DNA from: Devosia nanyangense
Lineage (GTDB): Bacteria > Pseudomonadota > Alphaproteobacteria > Rhizobiales > Devosiaceae
Direction: 5' to 3'
NCBI GenBank assembly: GCA_016213505.1
Contig: JACRAF010000029.1
Coordinates: 1 to 64,000 of the forward strand
Length of the DNA stretch: 64,000 nucleotides
This document shows, in pieces, positions 29,464 through 38,239 of the stretch; the stretch's first letter is position 1, and every line of letters starts with the position of its first letter. The position numbers were made by a program, and so were the translations under genes. The notes beneath the pieces are model-generated. The model worked only from the letters and a program-made list of their open reading frames with translations, was not told the origin of the DNA and ran no database searches.

Positions 29464-30531
29464 TCAAACCCCGTACACGCCGTGTGCGTTGCCGATGAAG
29501 AATTTCCGCCGGTCTTCGTCCGACGCGGGGAAGGCGATGACCCGCGTCGGATCGTCGAAATCCCAGTGCGGATAGTCGGACGAGAACATGATGCGGTCCC
29601 AGCCGAGCCAGGCGAAGATATCGGCGAGCAGGCGCTTGTTCTCGGGTTCGTCGAGCGGCTGGCTGGTCCACCACACATTGCGCCGGATGTACTCGCTCGG
29701 GCTGAGCGTCAGCTGCGGCACTTCGCTCCTCAGGATCTTCCAGTTGCGGTCGAGCCGCCACATCAGCGAGGGCGCCCAGGTGAAGCCGGATTCGACCAGC
29801 ACCACCTTGAGGCTCGGCCAGCGCTCGAACACCCCCTCGACAACGAGGCTCACCAGCCCCGATTGACTGGTCTGGGCGTGGCCGACCATCTCTTCCATGT
29901 AAAAGCTCGGCCAGCCGGAGCTGGTGGCGGGCCAGCCGGAATTGCCGAAGGCGTGGATGCCGACCGGCAGGCCAGCCTCGGCCGCCGCGCCGTAGATCGG
30001 CCAATAGCGCTTGTTGCCCGGCGGGAACGAGGTGCGCGACAGCAGCAGCACCTGGACGAACGCGCGGTTGCCGGCCCAGTGGCTGATCTCCTCGGCGGAC
30101 GCCTCCGGGTCTTCGTAGGGCACCACGATCGAGGCTTTGAGCCGCGGCTCCTTGGCCACCCACATCTCGGCTTGCCAGTGATTGATGGCGCGACAGAGCG
30201 CGGCGCTGTGCTCGAGGTTGCGCACTCCCTGCGAGGCGACCAGCGGATTGAGCACGCCGAACCCGATGCCGTTGCCGTCCAGATGCTGCGTGCGCATGAA
30301 CTCGAGGCTCGAGCCCTGCGGCCCGCCCTCGGGCGGATAGGCGTCGCGCCGCGAGGCGTTGGGCTGGCTCTTGTGATAGGGCGCGCCCGTGACGTAGTGC
30401 GTGTTGCGCAGCGCGCCATAGGTTTTGAAATGCTCGATCCAGCGCGTGCTGAGCCAGGGCTCGAGGTCGGCCATCGAGCGCACGGCCGGGTGGATGTCGC
30501 AATCGGCGATGCCGGTGAGCTTTTCGATCAT
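29464..30531 (-). CDS. Amidohydrolase family protein (Amidohydro_2, ACMSD/gamma-resorcylate decarboxylase-like), second of a pair
   Basis: A 355-residue TIM-barrel protein of the Amidohydro_2 group. The N-terminal metal motif is CDIHPAV (DxH rather than HxH). A His follows in VGIHAFGNSG near residue 190, and the catalytic Asp lies in MFSSDYPHWDF near 320, giving the D-H-H-D site of this subgroup. Members include metal-dependent decarboxylases of aromatic acids and C-C or C-N hydrolases. It overlaps the upstream paralogue by 4 bp (ATGA) and is followed within 2 bp by the Rieske gene. An aromatic-acid substrate is plausible from the adjacent pca genes but is not shown by the sequence. Confidence 0.87.
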   Translation of the reverse strand: MIEKLTGIADCDIHPAVRSMADLEPWLSTRWIEHFKTYGALRNTHYVTGAPYHKSQPNASRRDAYPPEGGPQGSSLEFMRTQHLDGNGIGFGVLNPLVASQGVRNLEHSAALCRAINHWQAEMWVAKEPRLKASIVVPYEDPEASAEEISHWAGNRAFVQVLLLSRTSFPPGNKRYWPIYGAAAEAGLPVGIHAFGNSGWPATSSGWPSFYMEEMVGHAQTSQSGLVSLVVEGVFERWPSLKVVLVESGFTWAPSLMWRLDRNWKILRSEVPQLTLSPSEYIRRNVWWTSQPLDEPENKRLLADIFAWLGWDRIMFSSDYPHWDFDDPTRVIAFPASDEDRRKFFIGNAHGVYGV

Positions 30532-31595
30532 GGCGTCCCCTCCGCCAGTCGCGGATAGGTCGCGAGCGGCGCATCGGCGCGGATGATGCCCTTGAGGCTC
30601 TCGTCGAACCCGGCCGGAAACACCTCGCTGCCCTCGAACTGGGCATGGGGATAGTCGGTCGAAAACAGCAGCAACTGGTCGCTGCCGATGTGCTCGAGGA
30701 GCCGCTTCATCTGGTCGGCATCGGCCGGTCCATCGACCGGCTGCAGCGAGAACCGCACCTGGTCGCGTACCACTTCGGCGGGCGAGCGGTCGGCCCACGG
30801 GATCTCCATGCGGAGCCCGCCCCAGTATTTGGTGATGCGCCACAGCAGCGCCGGCAGCCAGGTCCAGCCGGACTCGAGCATCACCACCTTGAGCGTGGGG
30901 AATTTGTTGAACACGCCTTCCGTGAACAGGCTCGTCAGCTGGTACTGGAATGCCTGGGCATCGGCGACATAGTCCTCGAGATAATAGCTCGGCCAGCCGA
31001 GCGCCGTAGGCGGGTTGCGCAATTCGCTGCCGGCATGGATGCCGAGCGGCAGGCCGTGTTTCACCGCCGCCTCGTAGATCGGCCAGAAATTGCGGCGGCC
31101 CAGCGGCCGCGCCGTCCCGGCGAGGACCAGGATCTGGACGAACCGGCGGTCCGCGGCGCAGCGGTTGATCTCGTCGACGGCCATCTCGATGTTTTCGAGC
31201 GAAATGACGATCGAGGCGCGCAGCCTCGGATCGCGATCGAGAAACTCGGTCCGCATCCAGTCGTTGACCGCCGTGACATAGGTGTAGGCGAGGTCCTCGC
31301 TGAACAGCGTCTGCACTCCGAACAGGCAATTGCAGATCGCCAGCGAGCTGCCGAACGGCTCGAGGCATTCGTGCGCGATGGTCTCGGCGCTGGTCGCCGG
31401 CCGCCCGCTCTTCGGCCGCCAGTCGCTCCGGACAGTGAGCGGCACCGAGTCGGGATAGTTGATCGACTGCAAATCCTCGATACCACGCAGCACGCTCATC
31501 TCGCGCCAGTGCTCGCTCATGTACGGGAACAGCGCCGCGCAATTGGGCACCGCGGGGTGGATGTCGCAATCGATCTGGATGGGCATTGCGGGCAT
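30528..31595 (-). CDS. Amidohydrolase family protein (Amidohydro_2), first of a pair
   Basis: A 355-residue paralogue of the gene it overlaps, with the same length. It has CDIHPAV near residue 10, LGIHAGSE near 190, VMLESGWTWLP near 245 and LLFSTDYPHAQF near 320, so the D-H-H-D metal site is kept. Tandem copies may form a heteromer or act on sequential substrates. Two ATGs (31595 and 31586) are possible at the start; neither changes the domain. It is divergent from nothing directly; pcaQ follows 96 bp upstream on the same strand. Function is unassigned beyond metal-dependent decarboxylase or hydrolase of the ACMSD-like superfamily. Confidence 0.87.
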   Translation of the reverse strand: MPAMPIQIDCDIHPAVPNCAALFPYMSEHWREMSVLRGIEDLQSINYPDSVPLTVRSDWRPKSGRPATSAETIAHECLEPFGSSLAICNCLFGVQTLFSEDLAYTYVTAVNDWMRTEFLDRDPRLRASIVISLENIEMAVDEINRCAADRRFVQILVLAGTARPLGRRNFWPIYEAAVKHGLPLGIHAGSELRNPPTALGWPSYYLEDYVADAQAFQYQLTSLFTEGVFNKFPTLKVVMLESGWTWLPALLWRITKYWGGLRMEIPWADRSPAEVVRDQVRFSLQPVDGPADADQMKRLLEHIGSDQLLLFSTDYPHAQFEGSEVFPAGFDESLKGIIRADAPLATYPRLAEGTP

Positions 31596-31691
31596 CTCCC
31601 GGAGGGCAGGGTGGTCGCGCCGCTGGCGGCGCGCGCCCAGTCTAGCCGCAAGCCGCCACCGCCGAACAGATGCCTCGGCGTTGCCAAAAGC

Positions 31692-32612
31692 CTACAGCCC
31701 CAGCCGCCTTACGGTCTCGCGCACGCTGTGCGCCAACAGGTCGACCGTCGCCGCCTCAGGCACGTCGGCGCGGGTGGTGAGCCCCACCGCGCCGCGCGTC
31801 TCCGCCGTGTCGATCGGCAGCACTTTGAGCTCGCCCGCATCGAGATCGGGCGCCACCACGCCTTCCGAGATGATCCAGATCGCGTCCGATTGCCGGATCA
31901 TGGCGCGGCCGAACGAGTCCGACACGGTTTCGATCTCGACCGGGATGTCGGCGATGCCGTGCCCGATCAGGAACCGCTCGACGAACGGCCGGATGATCGA
32001 GCCGTGCGTCGGCATCAGCACCGTGTAGTCGCGGATGCGGGCGAAGTCGAAGTGCCGGTTGCCGAGCAACGGATGGCCCTTGCGCACCACGAACACCACC
32101 CGCTCCGTGTAAAGATGCGCGAAGTTGAGCCCCACCATCTGCTCCGGTGCCGCGAGGCGCCCGATCACCAGGTCGAGTTCGCCCAGCCGCAGCTGCTCCA
32201 AGAGAACGACGTTCTCGCCGGTGACGATCTTGACGGCGCTGCCGGTCTTGAGTGCGAGGAAGCTGCCGATCGCCGCCGGCATGATGCGGGCCGAAACCGT
32301 CGGCAGCGCGCCGATGCGGATCGGCGTGCCGGCGTTGGCCTGTTCGCGCGCCACGCTGTCGATGCCGCGCTGGACCGCCGCGAGGCTCGCCCCGGCATGC
32401 TGCAGGAACACCTCGCCGAAGCGGGTGATGGCAATGCCGCGCCCGTCCTTTTCGACCAGCGTCGCGCCGATCGCCGCCTCGAGTTCGCGCAGCGTTTTGG
32501 TCACCGCCGGTTGGCTGACATGCAGCACCTCGGCGGCGCGGCCGACGCTCTTTTGCCGGGCCACCTCGACGAAGGTTCTCAGGTGCCTGAGCTTGACCGG
32601 AGTATCGACCAT
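31692..32612 (-). CDS. pcaQ: LysR-family regulator of the pca operon (PcaQ-like)
   Basis: A 306-residue LysR regulator with the PcaQ pattern: VKLRHLRTFVEVARQKSVGRAAEVLHVSQPAVTKTLRELE helix-turn-helix, then an effector domain with IGALPTVSARIMPAAI and SDSFGRAMIRQSDAIWIISEGVV. PcaQ activates protocatechuate catabolism genes in rhizobia and Agrobacterium in response to beta-carboxymuconate or beta-ketoadipate-type intermediates. It is divergent from a transporter-to-pobA run of 13 genes that includes pcaDCHGB, with a matching ATAACC/GGTTAT dyad between. The ABC transporter and two dehydrogenase genes separate it from pcaD. Confidence 0.88.
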   Translation of the reverse strand: MVDTPVKLRHLRTFVEVARQKSVGRAAEVLHVSQPAVTKTLRELEAAIGATLVEKDGRGIAITRFGEVFLQHAGASLAAVQRGIDSVAREQANAGTPIRIGALPTVSARIMPAAIGSFLALKTGSAVKIVTGENVVLLEQLRLGELDLVIGRLAAPEQMVGLNFAHLYTERVVFVVRKGHPLLGNRHFDFARIRDYTVLMPTHGSIIRPFVERFLIGHGIADIPVEIETVSDSFGRAMIRQSDAIWIISEGVVAPDLDAGELKVLPIDTAETRGAVGLTTRADVPEAATVDLLAHSVRETVRRLGL

Positions 32613-32616
32613 ACGA

Positions 32617-32638
32617 ATAACCGCTGAGTTATGGTTAT
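32617..32638. promoter_or_regulatory. Candidate PcaQ operator (ATAACC-N10-GGTTAT)
   Basis: A perfect 6-bp dyad ATAACC / GGTTAT lies between the divergent pcaQ and ABC transporter genes, beginning 4 bp from the pcaQ ATG. An inner dyad ATAAC-N6-GTTAT overlaps it. The half-site equals that of the published rhizobial PcaQ box (ATAACC-N4-GGTTAA), although the spacing is longer. Confidence 0.6.
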
Positions 32639-32727
32639 GGCTGAATATATCATTTTACCAAACCAAATCCATATAGGACGATGAGCCAGGGATAACGCGG
32701 GAAAGTCCGCATGGGAGGATATTGGAA

Positions 32728-34035
32728 ATGACAGTGAGCAATGACAAATCGCGCTCGGGCCTGACCCGCCGCGACTTCATCGCCGCGACCGCCGCCGCTG
32801 GCGCCATCGCGGTGGCCGGGCGCGCCGGCTTTGCCCTCGGCCAGGATGCGGCCCTCAAGGTCGGCTTCATCAGCCCGCGCACCGGCCCGCTCGGCGGCTT
32901 CGGCCAGACCGACGGCTACGTGCTCGATCTGGCGCGCAAGGCGCTCGCCGGCGGGTTCCAGGCCGGCGGCAAGACCTATTCGGTCGAGATCATCGACCAG
33001 GACACGCAGTCCGATCCCTCGCGCGCCGGCCAGCTCGCCAAGGACCTCATCAACAACCAGGGCATCGACCTGATGCTGGCGGTCTCGACCCCCGAGACCA
33101 TCAACCCGGTCGCCGACGCCTGCGAGGCGGCGGGCGTGCCGTGCCTGTCGACCGTCATGCCGTGGGAAGCCTGGTATTTCGGCCGTGGCGCCAAGCCCGG
33201 CGAGCCGTCCCCGTTCAAGTGGACCTATCATTTCGGTTTCGGCGTCGAGACTTTCCACCAGACTTACATTTCGCAGTGGAGCAAGATCGAGACCAACAAG
33301 AAGGTCGGCGTGATGTACCCCAACGACGCCGACGGCAACGCCATCCGCGCCAACCTCGCGCCGCTGCTCGCCAAGGACGGCTACACCATCGTCGATCCGG
33401 GTGCTTACGAGACCGGCACCACCGATTTCTCCAGCCAGATCGCGCTGTTCAAGGCCGAGGGCGTCGAGATCTTCAACTCGTTCCCCATCCCGCCCGATTT
33501 CGCCGCCTTCTGGCGCCAGGCCGCGCAGCAGGGGCTGACCAAGCAGATCAAGATTGCCCAGGTCGCCAAGACCGGCCTCTTCCCCTCCGACATCGAAGCG
33601 CTCGGCGATCTGGGCAAGAACATCGCCTCGGCCGCGTACTGGCACAAGGCGTTCCCCTACAAGTCGACGCTCACCGGCGTCGGCGGGCAGGACCTCGCCG
33701 ACGGCTACGAAGCCGCCGAGGGCAAGCAGTGGACGCAGCAGCTCGGCGCCAGCCTGTCGCTGCTCGACGCCGGATTCGAGGCGCTCAAGGCCGCTTCCGA
33801 CGCCAAGGACAAGGCGGCGGTGGCGAAAGCCATCTCGACCCTCAACGTCACCACCGTCGCCGGTAAGGTCGATTTCACCTCCGGCCCGGTCCCCAACGTC
33901 GCCAACGGCCCGATCATCGGCACCCAGTGGGTGCCCTCCAAGGGCGGCAAGTGGAAGTTCGACTACGTGGTGACCGAGAACGTCACCGATCCCAACGTGC
34001 AGCCCGAAGCGACGCTCGTTCCTTACAATAGCTGA
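32728..34035 (+). CDS. ABC transporter substrate-binding protein with Tat signal
   Basis: A 435-residue type I periplasmic binding protein of the branched-chain amino acid group (Peripla_BP_6-like). The N-terminus has a twin-arginine signal, TRRDFIAATAAAGAIA, with cleavage probably after the ALGQ region near residue 38. The mature start KVGFISPRTGPLGGFG is typical of the fold. The ATG at 32728 is 9 bp after a GGAGG site. Its placement at the head of a run that includes pcaDCHGB and pobA suggests that it captures an aromatic acid such as 4-hydroxybenzoate or protocatechuate. That ligand is inferred from context only. Confidence 0.9.
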   Translation: MTVSNDKSRSGLTRRDFIAATAAAGAIAVAGRAGFALGQDAALKVGFISPRTGPLGGFGQTDGYVLDLARKALAGGFQAGGKTYSVEIIDQDTQSDPSRAGQLAKDLINNQGIDLMLAVSTPETINPVADACEAAGVPCLSTVMPWEAWYFGRGAKPGEPSPFKWTYHFGFGVETFHQTYISQWSKIETNKKVGVMYPNDADGNAIRANLAPLLAKDGYTIVDPGAYETGTTDFSSQIALFKAEGVEIFNSFPIPPDFAAFWRQAAQQGLTKQIKIAQVAKTGLFPSDIEALGDLGKNIASAAYWHKAFPYKSTLTGVGGQDLADGYEAAEGKQWTQQLGASLSLLDAGFEALKAASDAKDKAAVAKAISTLNVTTVAGKVDFTSGPVPNVANGPIIGTQWVPSKGGKWKFDYVVTENVTDPNVQPEATLVPYNS

Positions 34036-34063
34036 GGCACGGGTTTCCGGTTAGGTTGACACT

Positions 34064-34798
34064 ATGGATGCGCAGGGTCCGATCCTCGTGGCCGCCGGGC
34101 TCCACAAGCGCTTTGGCGCGCTCGTGGTGCTCGACGGCGTCGATTTGGCCATCGCCGCGGGCGAGGCCATCGGCATCGTCGGCCCCAACGGCGCCGGCAA
34201 GACGACCTTGCTCTCCGTGCTCTCGGGGGCGCAGCAGCCCAATGGCGGCAGCATCAGCTTCAAGGGCGGCGACGTCACCGCCCTTTCGGCGCCTGTCCGC
34301 TGCCGTCTCGGGCTGGCGCGCACCCACCAGATTCCGCGACCCTTCTCCTGCATGACCGTGTTCGAAAACGTCTATGTCGCCGCCTCTCAGGGCGGCGGCT
34401 TCTCCCGCGACGAGAGCTATAGCCGGGTCACCGACTCGCTCGCGCTCTGCGGCATGCTCGACATCGCCAATCGCCCGGCCGAGGCGCTCGGCCTGCTCGA
34501 CCGCAAGCGTCTCGAACTCGCCCGCGCTCTCGCCACCGGCCCCTCGCTGCTGCTCCTCGACGAGATCGGCGGCGGCCTCACCGACGCCGAGGCCAGCGAA
34601 CTGGTCGAGACCATCCGCGAACTCCGCCGCCGCGGTATCGGCATCGTCTGGATCGAGCATATCGTCCACGTCCTCTTGCAGGTCGCCGAGCGGCTGATCT
34701 GCATGAACGCCGGCAAGATCATCGCCGATGGCGAGCCGGCCAGCGTCATGGCCAACCGCGAGGTGGTCGAGGCCTATCTCGGGGGCTCGGCCCCATGA
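34064..34798 (+). CDS. ABC transporter ATP-binding protein (LivG-like) with degenerate signature motif
   Basis: A 244-residue ABC ATPase. Walker A is GPNGAGKTT near residue 42, Walker B is LLLLDEI near 165 and the switch His lies in IEHIVH near 197. The C-loop that normally reads LSxGQ is LGLLD at residues 142-146, followed by the standard KRLELARAL helix. In dimeric importers one weak signature is tolerated if the partner ATPase keeps its own, and the next gene does (LSGGE). It follows the binding protein by 28 bp and overlaps the LivF-like gene by 4 bp. Confidence 0.9.
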   Translation: MDAQGPILVAAGLHKRFGALVVLDGVDLAIAAGEAIGIVGPNGAGKTTLLSVLSGAQQPNGGSISFKGGDVTALSAPVRCRLGLARTHQIPRPFSCMTVFENVYVAASQGGGFSRDESYSRVTDSLALCGMLDIANRPAEALGLLDRKRLELARALATGPSLLLLDEIGGGLTDAEASELVETIRELRRRGIGIVWIEHIVHVLLQVAERLICMNAGKIIADGEPASVMANREVVEAYLGGSAP

Positions 34799-35517
34799 GC
34801 ACCATCGCCGTCGAGAACGTCAACCTCCATCACGGCCTGCTCCACGCCGTCCGCGACCTGTCGCTGAGCGTCGCCAGCGGCGAGGTGGTAGCGCTGGTCG
34901 GCGCCAATGGCGCCGGCAAGACCACGCTGCTGCGCGCCATCGCCGGCGCCCACCGCCCGACCTCGGGCAAAATCCTGCTCGATGGCGCCGACATCACCGC
35001 CGTCCCGGGCCACCAGCGCGTCGGCCGCGGCATCGCCTTGGTCCCCGAAGGCCGCCGGCTGTTCGCCCAGATGACCGTCGAGGAAAACCTCCTCCTCGGC
35101 CGCATGGCCGGCCGGCCCGGCCCATGGACCGTCGACAAGGTGCTCGAGACCTTCCCCAATCTGGTGGCGCGGCGCACCGCGCGGGCCGCGACGCTCTCGG
35201 GTGGCGAACAGCAGGCCACCGCCATTGGCCGCGCCCTGATGAGCAATCCCTCGGTACTGCTGCTCGACGAGGTGTCGCTCGGCCTCTCGCCGATTGCCGT
35301 CGACCGCGTCTACGAATCGCTCGGCGCCCTCATGCGCTCGGGCACCACCATCATCCTCGTCGAGCAGGATTTGAGCCGTGCCATGCGCGTCGCGGGCCGC
35401 GTCATCTGCATGCTCGAGGGCCGCGTCGCGCTCGAGGGCCCGACTGCCTCGCTCGAGCGCGAGCGCGTCACCCAGGCCTATTTCGGCCTCGGCCATCAGG
35501 CGAGGGCGCTCGCATGA
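34795..35517 (+). CDS. ABC transporter ATP-binding protein (LivF-like)
   Basis: A 240-residue ABC ATPase of the LivF group. Walker A is GANGAGKTT near residue 40, the signature LSGGEQQATAIGRAL is complete near 134-148, Walker B is LLLDEVSLG and the switch-His position reads LVEQDL, as usual for LivF (Gln for His). It pairs with the LivG-like ATPase to drive the importer. It overlaps both neighbours by 4 bp, so the ATPases and permeases are translated in step. Confidence 0.92.
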   Translation: MSTIAVENVNLHHGLLHAVRDLSLSVASGEVVALVGANGAGKTTLLRAIAGAHRPTSGKILLDGADITAVPGHQRVGRGIALVPEGRRLFAQMTVEENLLLGRMAGRPGPWTVDKVLETFPNLVARRTARAATLSGGEQQATAIGRALMSNPSVLLLDEVSLGLSPIAVDRVYESLGALMRSGTTIILVEQDLSRAMRVAGRVICMLEGRVALEGPTASLERERVTQAYFGLGHQARALA

Positions 35518-36389
35518 TCAACTCCCTCATCCAGGGCATCCTGCTCGGCGGCTACTACGCGCTGATCGCCTCGGGACTGAGCTTCATGTTCTCGGTCATG
35601 CGCATCATCAATCTCGCCCATGGCAGCCTCGCCGTGCTCGCCGGCTACCTGCTCTTCGTCCTCGCCCAGCGCTTCGGCATCTCGCCGTTCTACGGCCTGC
35701 TCATCGTCCTCCCCGTGATGGCCGCCATCGGCTTCCTGCTGCAGCGCTTCGTGCTCGACCGCTCGCTGCGCGCCGGCCCGCTGGTGCCGATCCTTGCCAC
35801 CTTCGGCCTCGCCATCGTCGTCGACAATCTGCTGTTCCAGCAGTTCGGCGCCGACACCCGCTCGCTGGCGCCCTATATCGGCACGCTCAGCTACGACTCG
35901 TTCGAGCTTCCCGGCGGCATCTATGTCGGCGCGCTCGCCGTCTACATCTTCGTGACCGCGGTCGTGGTGCTCGGCGGCCTGCAGCTGCTCTTGAGCTTCA
36001 CGGCCATCGGCCGCGCCATCCGCGCCACTGCCGAGGACCCCGAGACCGCCGGCCTCGTCGGCATCGATTCGCGCCTGGTCAACGCCGTCGCCGCTGCTAT
36101 CGCGCTGGTGACGGTGGGCCTTGCCGGCGCGGCGCTCGGCATGCGCGCGACGTTCGACGCCTATGCCGGTGGCACGCAATTGCTGTTCGCCTTCGAGGCC
36201 GCCGTGATCGGCGGCGCCGGCTCGGTCTGGGGCACGCTGATCGGCGGGATCGTCCTCGCGCTGGCGCAATCGTTCGGCGCGCAGATCTCGCCGCTCGGCT
36301 TCCTCATCGCCGGCCACGCCGTGTTCCTGATCGTGCTCTTTGCCCGCATCTTCCTGCCGCGGCTGATCCTGATGCGGAGGCGCGCATGA
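35514..36389 (+). CDS. Branched-chain amino acid-type ABC transporter permease (LivH-like)
   Basis: A 291-residue inner-membrane permease with about eight hydrophobic helices. It shows the LivH signatures GGYYALIASGLSFMFSVMRIINLAHG near the N-terminus and RAIRATAEDPETAGLVGID for the ATPase contact, with the FEAAVIGGAGSVWGTLIGG segment near the C-terminus. The ATG overlaps the LivF stop (ATGA). It forms the channel with the LivM-like product encoded next. Confidence 0.92.
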   Translation: MINSLIQGILLGGYYALIASGLSFMFSVMRIINLAHGSLAVLAGYLLFVLAQRFGISPFYGLLIVLPVMAAIGFLLQRFVLDRSLRAGPLVPILATFGLAIVVDNLLFQQFGADTRSLAPYIGTLSYDSFELPGGIYVGALAVYIFVTAVVVLGGLQLLLSFTAIGRAIRATAEDPETAGLVGIDSRLVNAVAAAIALVTVGLAGAALGMRATFDAYAGGTQLLFAFEAAVIGGAGSVWGTLIGGIVLALAQSFGAQISPLGFLIAGHAVFLIVLFARIFLPRLILMRRRA

Positions 36390-37411
36390 ACGCCGGCCTC
36401 GATTTTCGCGTCGAACGCTGGACGCTCGCCTCCCGCTCCGCCGTGGCCGGCGTCGTGGCGATCGCGCTGGCTCTCATCGCCGGTCCCTTCGTCCTCGGTC
36501 CCGGCGCCATGGACCGGCTGACCATCCTCTTCGTCTACGTCATCCTCGCCGCCATGTGGAACGCGCTCGCCGGCTATGCCGGGCTGGTCTCGGTCGGCCA
36601 GCAGGTGTTCCTCGGGCTCGGCGCCTATTTCACCATCCGCCTCGCCGATTGGGGGCTCAATCCGTTCGTCTCGATGGTTGCCGCCGCAGCCATCGTCGGC
36701 ATCATCGCCGTGCCGCTGAGCTTTCCGATGCTGCGGCTCAAGAACGGCGAATTCGCCATCGGCATGTGGGTTCTGGCCGAACTCGCGCACCTCCTCGTCA
36801 ACCTCGACCAACTGGTCAAGGGCGAGACCGGTACCTCGCTCATCTCCCTCAACGCTTTCGACGCGCCGCTCCGCCGCGCCACCATCTACTGGCTCGCGCT
36901 GGCGGCGATGGTCGCGTTGCTGGGCGCCCTGTTCGTGCTCCTGCGCAGCCGCGTCGGCGCCGCCATCCAGGCCATCCGCGACAACGAGGAAGCGGCCGCG
37001 TCGGTCGGCGTCCGCGTCCTCACCACCAAGCGCATGATCTTCGTCTTCGCCGCCTTCGGCGCGGCGATGGCCGGCGCGCTCTGGCTCGCCACGGCGCTCA
37101 CCTTCCAGCCCAAGGCGTATTTCTCGGTCAACTGGACCGCCTACATGATCTTCATGGTCCTCGTCGGCGGCATCGGCACCTTCGAGGGCGCCATCCTCGG
37201 CGCCGTGCTGTTCTTTTTGATCGAGACCTGGTTCGGCGCCGCCGGCGTCTGGTACCTCATCGGGCTGGGCGCCACGGCGCTGCTCTTTGCGCTGGTCCTG
37301 CCCAAGGGCATCTGGGGCGCCATCGAGAGCCGGACCGGCCTCCGCCTGCTGCCGGTCGGCTACCGGCTCGACATCCGCTCATTGCTCACCAAGAAGAACG
37401 GGACCACCTAG
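36386..37411 (+). CDS. Branched-chain amino acid-type ABC transporter permease (LivM-like)
   Basis: A 341-residue permease of the LivM family. It has NALAGYAGLVSVGQQVFLGLGAY near the first helices and the ATPase-contact loop AIQAIRDNEEAAASVGV. It shares the general pattern of the LivM-like protein at the left end of the window but belongs to a separate transporter. The ATG overlaps the LivH stop, and a short-chain dehydrogenase begins 1 bp after its stop, so transport and catabolism are transcriptionally linked. Confidence 0.92.
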   Translation: MNAGLDFRVERWTLASRSAVAGVVAIALALIAGPFVLGPGAMDRLTILFVYVILAAMWNALAGYAGLVSVGQQVFLGLGAYFTIRLADWGLNPFVSMVAAAAIVGIIAVPLSFPMLRLKNGEFAIGMWVLAELAHLLVNLDQLVKGETGTSLISLNAFDAPLRRATIYWLALAAMVALLGALFVLLRSRVGAAIQAIRDNEEAAASVGVRVLTTKRMIFVFAAFGAAMAGALWLATALTFQPKAYFSVNWTAYMIFMVLVGGIGTFEGAILGAVLFFLIETWFGAAGVWYLIGLGATALLFALVLPKGIWGAIESRTGLRLLPVGYRLDIRSLLTKKNGTT

Positions 37412-37412
37412 A

Positions 37413-38198
37413 ATGCTGTTCGGCAAAACCATCGTCGTCACCGGCGCCGCCTCGGGGATCGGCGCACGCACCGCCGAACTCTGTGCCGGGCTCGGCGCCG
37501 ACATCATCGGCATCGACGTCAAGGAACCGCGCCAGCCGCTCGCCGGCTTCATCCAGGGCGATCTGTCGAAGCCGTTGGGCGTTGCCGAAATCGTCGCCAG
37601 GCTGCCGCTCCGGATCGATGCGCTCTGCAATATCGCCGGCCTCTCCGGCGCCCCCGGTGCGACGCCCACCGTTGCCGTTAATTTCTACGGCCTCCGGGCC
37701 CTCAGCGAGGCGGCGGCGCCGCGCATCCGCGAGGGCGGCGCCATCGTCAATGTGGCCTCCATTGCCGGCTATGGCTGGCGCGCCAATCTCAACCGCGCCA
37801 AATCGATGGTCGCCATCGCCGGCTTCCCCGACGTTGCCGCCGTGCTCAAGCAGCATGAGGTCGCCGAGGCCGAAGGTTACCCGCTGTCCAAGGAACTGCT
37901 GCTGCTGTGGACACAGCTTGCGGCGCAGCAACCGCTGTTCAAGTCGCGCGGCATCCGCGTCGTCTCGGTCAGCCCCGGCCCGGTCGAGACCCCCATCCTC
38001 GGCCAGTTCCGCCAGGTCTTCGGCGACGCCCGGGTGGATGCCGATATCGCCGCCACCGGCCGCGCGGCGACCGCCTCCGACATCGCGCCGGTGATCGCCT
38101 TCCTCTGTTCGGATGGCGCGCGCTGGATCAATGGAACCAACATTGCCGCCGACGGCGGCCTCGAGGCGGCGGTCAACGCCCAAATCCTTGGGTATTGA
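37413..38198 (+). CDS. SDR-family oxidoreductase (coniferyl-alcohol/3-alpha-hydroxysteroid dehydrogenase-like)
   Basis: A 261-residue SDR with the TGAASGIGA cofactor motif near residues 10-18, Asp37 in GIDVKE pointing to NAD preference, NIAGLSG and the YPLSK catalytic motif near residue 155. A long insert before YPLSK and the INGTNIAADGGLEA ending resemble SDRs annotated as coniferyl-alcohol or 3-alpha-hydroxysteroid dehydrogenases. It lies 1 bp after the permease stop and 41 bp before an aldehyde dehydrogenase. The pair could oxidise an aryl alcohol to an aldehyde and then to the acid feeding the pca genes. That order is inferred from position. Confidence 0.85.
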   Translation: MLFGKTIVVTGAASGIGARTAELCAGLGADIIGIDVKEPRQPLAGFIQGDLSKPLGVAEIVARLPLRIDALCNIAGLSGAPGATPTVAVNFYGLRALSEAAAPRIREGGAIVNVASIAGYGWRANLNRAKSMVAIAGFPDVAAVLKQHEVAEAEGYPLSKELLLLWTQLAAQQPLFKSRGIRVVSVSPGPVETPILGQFRQVFGDARVDADIAATGRAATASDIAPVIAFLCSDGARWINGTNIAADGGLEAAVNAQILGY

Positions 38199-38239
38199 AG
38201 CCTCGGGTACTGAAACAGACTAGAACAAGGAGCACGACG

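Noticed and set aside
30645..32627. A 660-codon open frame opposite the amidohydrolase and pcaQ
   Set aside because: It runs antisense through three well-supported genes and has no recognisable domain.
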